NCBI RefSeq assembly: GCF_900096965.1
Contig: NZ_FMYM01000010.1
Location: 1 to 64,000 of the forward strand
Length of the DNA: 64,000 nucleotides
Reading direction: 5' to 3'
From: Shouchella lonarensis
Lineage (GTDB): Bacteria; Bacillota; Bacilli; Bacillales; Bacillaceae_D
Below the pieces are notes generated by a model that saw nothing but the letters and a program-made list of their open reading frames with translations, ran no database searches and had not been told where the DNA came from. The position numbers were made by a program, and so were the translations under genes. Numbering within the stretch: the stretch's first letter is position 1; each line of letters begins with the position of its first letter. Below, in pieces: positions 60,661-64,000 of this stretch.

Positions 60661-62406
60661 TTACTCACTAACCGCCACATCAATAAACGAAAACTTTTCT
60701 ACATCGAATAATCCACGCGAAGTTAATTTCAATGACGGAATAACCGGTAACGCTAAAAATGCCAATGTCAAAAATGGGTCCTTTTCCGCTTCATAACCAA
60801 TTTGTTTTAGGGCAGCTTGGAGTGTATTGAGTTGTTCTTTTACAACGCCAACTGACTCCGTAGACATCAACCCACCTAATTTCAACGGTAGCGATGCCAG
60901 TATTTTGTCCCCTTGCACAACTGCCATTCCACCACCAATTTCCATCACATGTTGCATCGCATGGTAAATACTTTCATCATCCGTTCCGCACGCAATAATA
61001 TTGTGTGAATCATGGGCAACGGTGGAAACAAGCGCACCTGAAGTAAATGTGATTCCTTGTAAAATGCCGACACCAATATTTCCAGTCGCGCGATGACGTT
61101 CGACGACAACGAGCTTCACATACGTGCCATCCGGACAAAATTGTCCATCTAGTGTCATCGGTACAGTCGCAACTCTTTTTTCTGTCACAATCGAGCCTGG
61201 ATATGCGCAAATGACATGAGCTTGTCCCGTTCCCTGTAATGGCAGCGCAAGGTCTGCTAGTGAAAACGGTGCGACATGAACACTATTTAAGAGAGGGGAT
61301 GGGACTGGTTGCCGGTCCCGAATTGGCTGAACCAGCCTTCCTTGTTCGGCAACACGCTGCCCTCGCACATAAACTTCTTCTACGCTAAATGAGTCCAAAT
61401 CAGATAGGAATAGAAAACTCGCTTCTTTTCCTGGCGCGATCGCTCCTTTTCCCTGTAGGTTAAAACATTCTGCGGTATTCAATGTAGCAATTTGAATCGC
61501 TTGGAGTGGCTCCATCCCGAGAGAAATGGCCTTTTTAACGTTAAAATCAATGCTACCTTCTTCAATGAGATCGTCTAAATGTTTGTCATCTGTCGCAAAA
61601 GCAAACCGCCGCGCATTCGCAGGCGTAACGGCTGGAAGTAACGCCTCCACATCTCGAGCTGCCGTTCCTTCACGCATAAGAACATACATGCCGAGACTGA
61701 TCCGCGCTTCTGCTTCTTCCTTCGTCACTGCTTCATGATCACGGTAAATGCCTGCTGTGACATATGCATTTAACGCCTCCTCTGCCAGTCCAGCCGCATG
61801 TCCATCAATGGGCGCACCATGATCTTTTGCCGCCTGCAACTTCGCTAGCATTTCCGGATCTCCATTTAATACAGCTGGATAATCCATCACCTCTCCAAGA
61901 CCATATACACCATCTGTTGCAAATAATGCTGCCACGTCTTTTGCTGTCACGGTTGCACCATTCTCTTCGAACGAAGCTGCCGGAACACTTGAGGGCATCA
62001 TCATTTTTACATCAAGCGGCAAATCCCGTGCTGCTTGGACCATGTATTCAACCGCAGGGACCCCACCGACATTGGCAAGCTCATGTGGATCAGCCATAAT
62101 TGTTGTCACCCCACGTGGGACGAGGATTTCTGCTAGTGCCTCTGGTGTGACCATCGCTGATTCAATATGAACATGTCCATCAATGAGTGCTGGGCAAATA
62201 TAGCGTCCTTTCGCATCAATGATTTCCACTGCATCTGTATAATCACCGATCCCAACAATGACACCATCAACAATCGCTATCGCATCTTCCCTAATGGTTA
62301 ATGTAAAAACATCAATTAACTTACCATTAATAATTAATGTATCTGCTTTCATTTGTTTACTAGCTACTGCCAATCTTGCTGTCAGATCATTCCCCTTTTC
62401 TGTCAT
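60661..62406 (-). CDS. adeC: Adenine deaminase
   Basis: 581 residues, amidohydrolase superfamily. Metal site [10 protein letters not shown] near 73-82, [12 protein letters not shown] near 104-115, GHAAGL near 202, [11 protein letters not shown] near 269-279 and the C-terminal adenine-deaminase domain with [17 protein letters not shown] near 464-480. Converts adenine to hypoxanthine and ammonia for purine salvage. AAAAGGAG before ATG 62406. No purine riboswitch is visible upstream. A paralogue lies just upstream on the same strand. Confidence 0.93.
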   Translation of the reverse strand: MTEKGNDLTARLAVASKQMKADTLIINGKLIDVFTLTIREDAIAIVDGVIVGIGDYTDAVEIIDAKGRYICPALIDGHVHIESAMVTPEALAEILVPRGVTTIMADPHELANVGGVPAVEYMVQAARDLPLDVKMMMPSSVPAASFEENGATVTAKDVAALFATDGVYGLGEVMDYPAVLNGDPEMLAKLQAAKDHGAPIDGHAAGLAEEALNAYVTAGIYRDHEAVTKEEAEARISLGMYVLMREGTAARDVEALLPAVTPANARRFAFATDDKHLDDLIEEGSIDFNVKKAISLGMEPLQAIQIATLNTAECFNLQGKGAIAPGKEASFLFLSDLDSFSVEEVYVRGQRVAEQGRLVQPIRDRQPVPSPLLNSVHVAPFSLADLALPLQGTGQAHVICAYPGSIVTEKRVATVPMTLDGQFCPDGTYVKLVVVERHRATGNIGVGILQGITFTSGALVSTVAHDSHNIIACGTDDESIYHAMQHVMEIGGGMAVVQGDKILASLPLKLGGLMSTESVGVVKEQLNTLQAALKQIGYEAEKDPFLTLAFLALPVIPSLKLTSRGLFDVEKFSFIDVAVSE

Positions 62407-62551
62407 TTCAGGGCTCCTTTTACTTTTTTAATATTTATTGTATCTGATTTCATCAATATACGCTATTGTTTTAGTAATGTTTTAAAATTCTTCCTCATCA
62501 AAACAGGCTCAATCGAAGTAGATTACATACCTCGTTCGAGCCTCATCCGTT

Positions 62552-62854
62552 TTATTTCCGCTTTGGATCTAGAACACGGTCCAGTGTCAATTGATACATC
62601 CCATTCCCATGTTGCATTGCGCGCTTCACACGTGAAATGGTGGCCGTGCTTGCACCTGTTTCCAGTTCAATTTTTTGGTACGTACACTTTGCCGCGAGCA
62701 TGCGACCTACTTCTAAACGTTGTGCGAATGCCTGTACCTCATTTATTGTGCATAAGTCGTCGAAAAAAGCATAGGCCTCATCCATATTTTTTAATGCCAA
62801 CACTGCTTTGAGAAACTGATCCATTTCTTTTCCACGCACTCGGTCAATTTGCAC
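62552..62854 (-). CDS. yerC: YerC/TrpR-related regulator
   Basis: 100 residues. Starting at GTG 62854 the product reads xQIDRVRGKEMDQFL, as in Bacillus YerC, and AGAGG is eight bases upstream; ATGs at 62875 and 62860 are upstream in phase. DDLCTINEVQAFAQRLEVGRM near 34-54 and the Trp-repressor-like helix-turn-helix ETGASTATISRVKRAM near 65-80 are clear. DNA-binding regulator; target unknown, perhaps the flanking purine genes. Confidence 0.9.
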   Translation of the reverse strand: MQIDRVRGKEMDQFLKAVLALKNMDEAYAFFDDLCTINEVQAFAQRLEVGRMLAAKCTYQKIELETGASTATISRVKRAMQHGNGMYQLTLDRVLDPKRK

Positions 62855-62912
62855 ACCCATCACACCTCTTTCCATCGTCCATACACCTTTCCTTCATTTT
62901 AGCATGTTCCAC

Positions 62913-64000
62913 TTATCCACGCATCACCGCAGGAAACAATACTTTTCGCTTACGAACATCATATATCCCACGAGATGTCGCTCGGATATATGGCAAATGG
63001 GTAGAAGAGAAAAACTGTAAACTATAAATTGGATCGGAATGCCTATAACCACGCGCCCGTAACAACGAAACAATCTCCTTCTCTTCGGTCATTACTTCTT
63101 CAAGCGGTTTGTCAGACATCATCCCGAGTAACGGCAGTACCATCTTTCCAATGACCTCACCGTTCTCGACAATAACAAGCCCGCCTCCTTGTGCCTTTAA
63201 TACCGAAAATGCATGAATCATTTCCGCAATCGACTTCCCAATTAAAATCACATCACCTGTGTAACAATACGTACTTGCTAAGCCCATGACCGATGAAGAA
63301 AACCCTTTCAATGTTGTTGTGACAAGCCATTTACCATCTTTATCAACCATCGCAAAATATGACTCATCATGCTCAAGACTTAACTCGCCACTGGCTGTTT
63401 CGATTTCCGTTTGATATGGCTTTAAAATAACCGCATTCACCATTTCAATTCCCATTGGCATGGAAAAGTTTAAGTCCTCTTCCTTTAATTCGAAATCCAG
63501 CGCAATGGGGCGAATACCGTAATCAGCCCACGGAATGATGACATCTTTTTTTGCTTTCTTGCCGTCTTTTTTCACCCATTGTCCTTTTGCCAATACACTT
63601 GCTGGGATTGGGTGATGCACGTCTGTTAAAATATTCAAATGTGCAATGCGACCAGGCGCAATCATGCCGAGCTTATGGTCCATCCGGTAGTAACGCGCCA
63701 CATAATAAGATGCCATCCCGTAGGCGTCAATTGGATCGAGCCCAGCTTCCAATGCGAGCGAAATACACTGATCCATCACACCTTTTTCATAAAAAGAGGG
63801 CGATGAGCCATCGGTTGTCATCAAACAGCGTCCGAAATAATCAACACCAAGCGCTTGCATATCAGAGAGCAATTGTGCCAAATCAGGGCGGATTGAGGAA
63901 TGACGTAGTGACACTGTATAACCAGCATCTAAACGACGCACCACTTCTTCTCCTGTAATCGACTCATGGTCACATGTCACACCAAGCAAAGCCATTTGCG
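62913..64000 (-). CDS. yerA: Adenine deaminase paralogue YerA, C-terminal part
   Basis: The frame is open to the right edge (a CAA codon precedes the ATG at 63995), so the start is outside the window. 362 codons are seen against about 580 for the family. LGVTCDHESITGEEVVRRL and VSLRHSSIRPDLAQLL belong to the metal domain, GRCLMTTDGSSPSFYEKG near the catalytic Asp, and the C-terminal domain keeps GLASTYCYTGDVILIG instead of the SHNIIACG-type motif of AdeC. This is the Bacillus YerA branch, which may not deaminate adenine. Order yerA-yerC-adeC on the minus strand. Confidence 0.88.
   Translation of the reverse strand, partial: QMALLGVTCDHESITGEEVVRRLDAGYTVSLRHSSIRPDLAQLLSDMQALGVDYFGRCLMTTDGSSPSFYEKGVMDQCISLALEAGLDPIDAYGMASYYVARYYRMDHKLGMIAPGRIAHLNILTDVHHPIPASVLAKGQWVKKDGKKAKKDVIIPWADYGIRPIALDFELKEEDLNFSMPMGIEMVNAVILKPYQTEIETASGELSLEHDESYFAMVDKDGKWLVTTTLKGFSSSVMGLASTYCYTGDVILIGKSIAEMIHAFSVLKAQGGGLVIVENGEVIGKMVLPLLGMMSDKPLEEVMTEEKEIVSLLRARGYRHSDPIYSLQFFSSTHLPYIRATSRGIYDVRKRKVLFPAVMRG

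Noticed and set aside
62407-62551. Purine riboswitch ahead of adeC
   Set aside because: The region is short, AT-rich and lacks the paired loops of the purine aptamer.

Overview
The window looks like chromosome of a spore-forming, low-to-moderate-GC member of the Bacillaceae. Evidence: the conserved block yerA-yerC-pcrB-pcrA-ligA-camS-gatCAB-dagK-rlmCD in the order known from Bacillus; ytlACD-ytkD and yclNOPQ in Bacillus order; a CotA-type spore laccase; strong AGGAGG ribosome sites with several GTG and TTG starts; and TTGACA/TATAAT promoters. I cannot name genus or species from sequence alone. I saw no tRNA, rRNA, CRISPR array, insertion sequence or prophage.

Layout. 1-1374: the end of a Pro/Val/Gly repeat protein that runs off the left edge. 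1.6-4.7 kb: YtlACD importer and the Nudix enzyme YtkD. 4.7-7.1 kb: an MFS exporter, YwpF and a membrane-tethered Mrr-type nuclease. 7.3-11.1 kb: Fur-regulated petrobactin-type importer yclNOPQ. 11.3-12.7 kb: cystine transporter TcyP with a CymR-like operator. 12.8-20.6 kb (minus strand): a lanthipeptide cluster, which I regard as the main novelty: a 47-residue precursor missed by ordinary ORF calling, a three-domain lyase-kinase-cyclase whose cyclase keeps all three zinc ligands (class IV-like, not class III), a GNAT enzyme, an unrecognised protein, a prolyl-oligopeptidase and an MFS exporter. 20.7-23.2 kb: small membrane proteins, CcdC and heme O synthase CtaB. 23.4-26.7 kb: Fur-regulated heme uptake and degradation operon ending in isdG. 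26.9-31.5 kb: PpaC and a phosphonate importer phnDCEE. 31.6-42.3 kb: proC, MATE pump, two GNATs, TraB-like lipoprotein, MerR regulator, M32 carboxypeptidase, a large membrane protein and CotA. 42.3-46.5 kb: an accessory patch with two type I toxin-antitoxin modules, a frameshifted small membrane gene, an orphan protein, a Nudix, a DUF2812 protein and a DHFR-like enzyme. 46.5-58.4 kb: core housekeeping block on the minus strand. 58.5-64 kb: a Fur-controlled candidate sRNA, small membrane proteins, HMG-CoA lyase, a third toxin-antitoxin module, and two adenine deaminase paralogues either side of YerC.

How the parts work together. Iron is a theme: two uptake operons and one candidate sRNA carry clear Fur boxes. 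Two of these promoters share the same design, TTGACA-17-TATCAT with the Fur box filling the spacer. The lanthipeptide genes are closely packed and several overlap, so they are probably one transcript, with a hairpin after the precursor that should keep precursor mRNA above enzyme mRNA. The three toxin-antitoxin modules share one layout: a minus-strand holin-like peptide mRNA of about 270 nt behind an extended -10 promoter, and a convergent antisense RNA of about 140 nt covering its 3' half, as in BsrG/SR4 of Bacillus subtilis.
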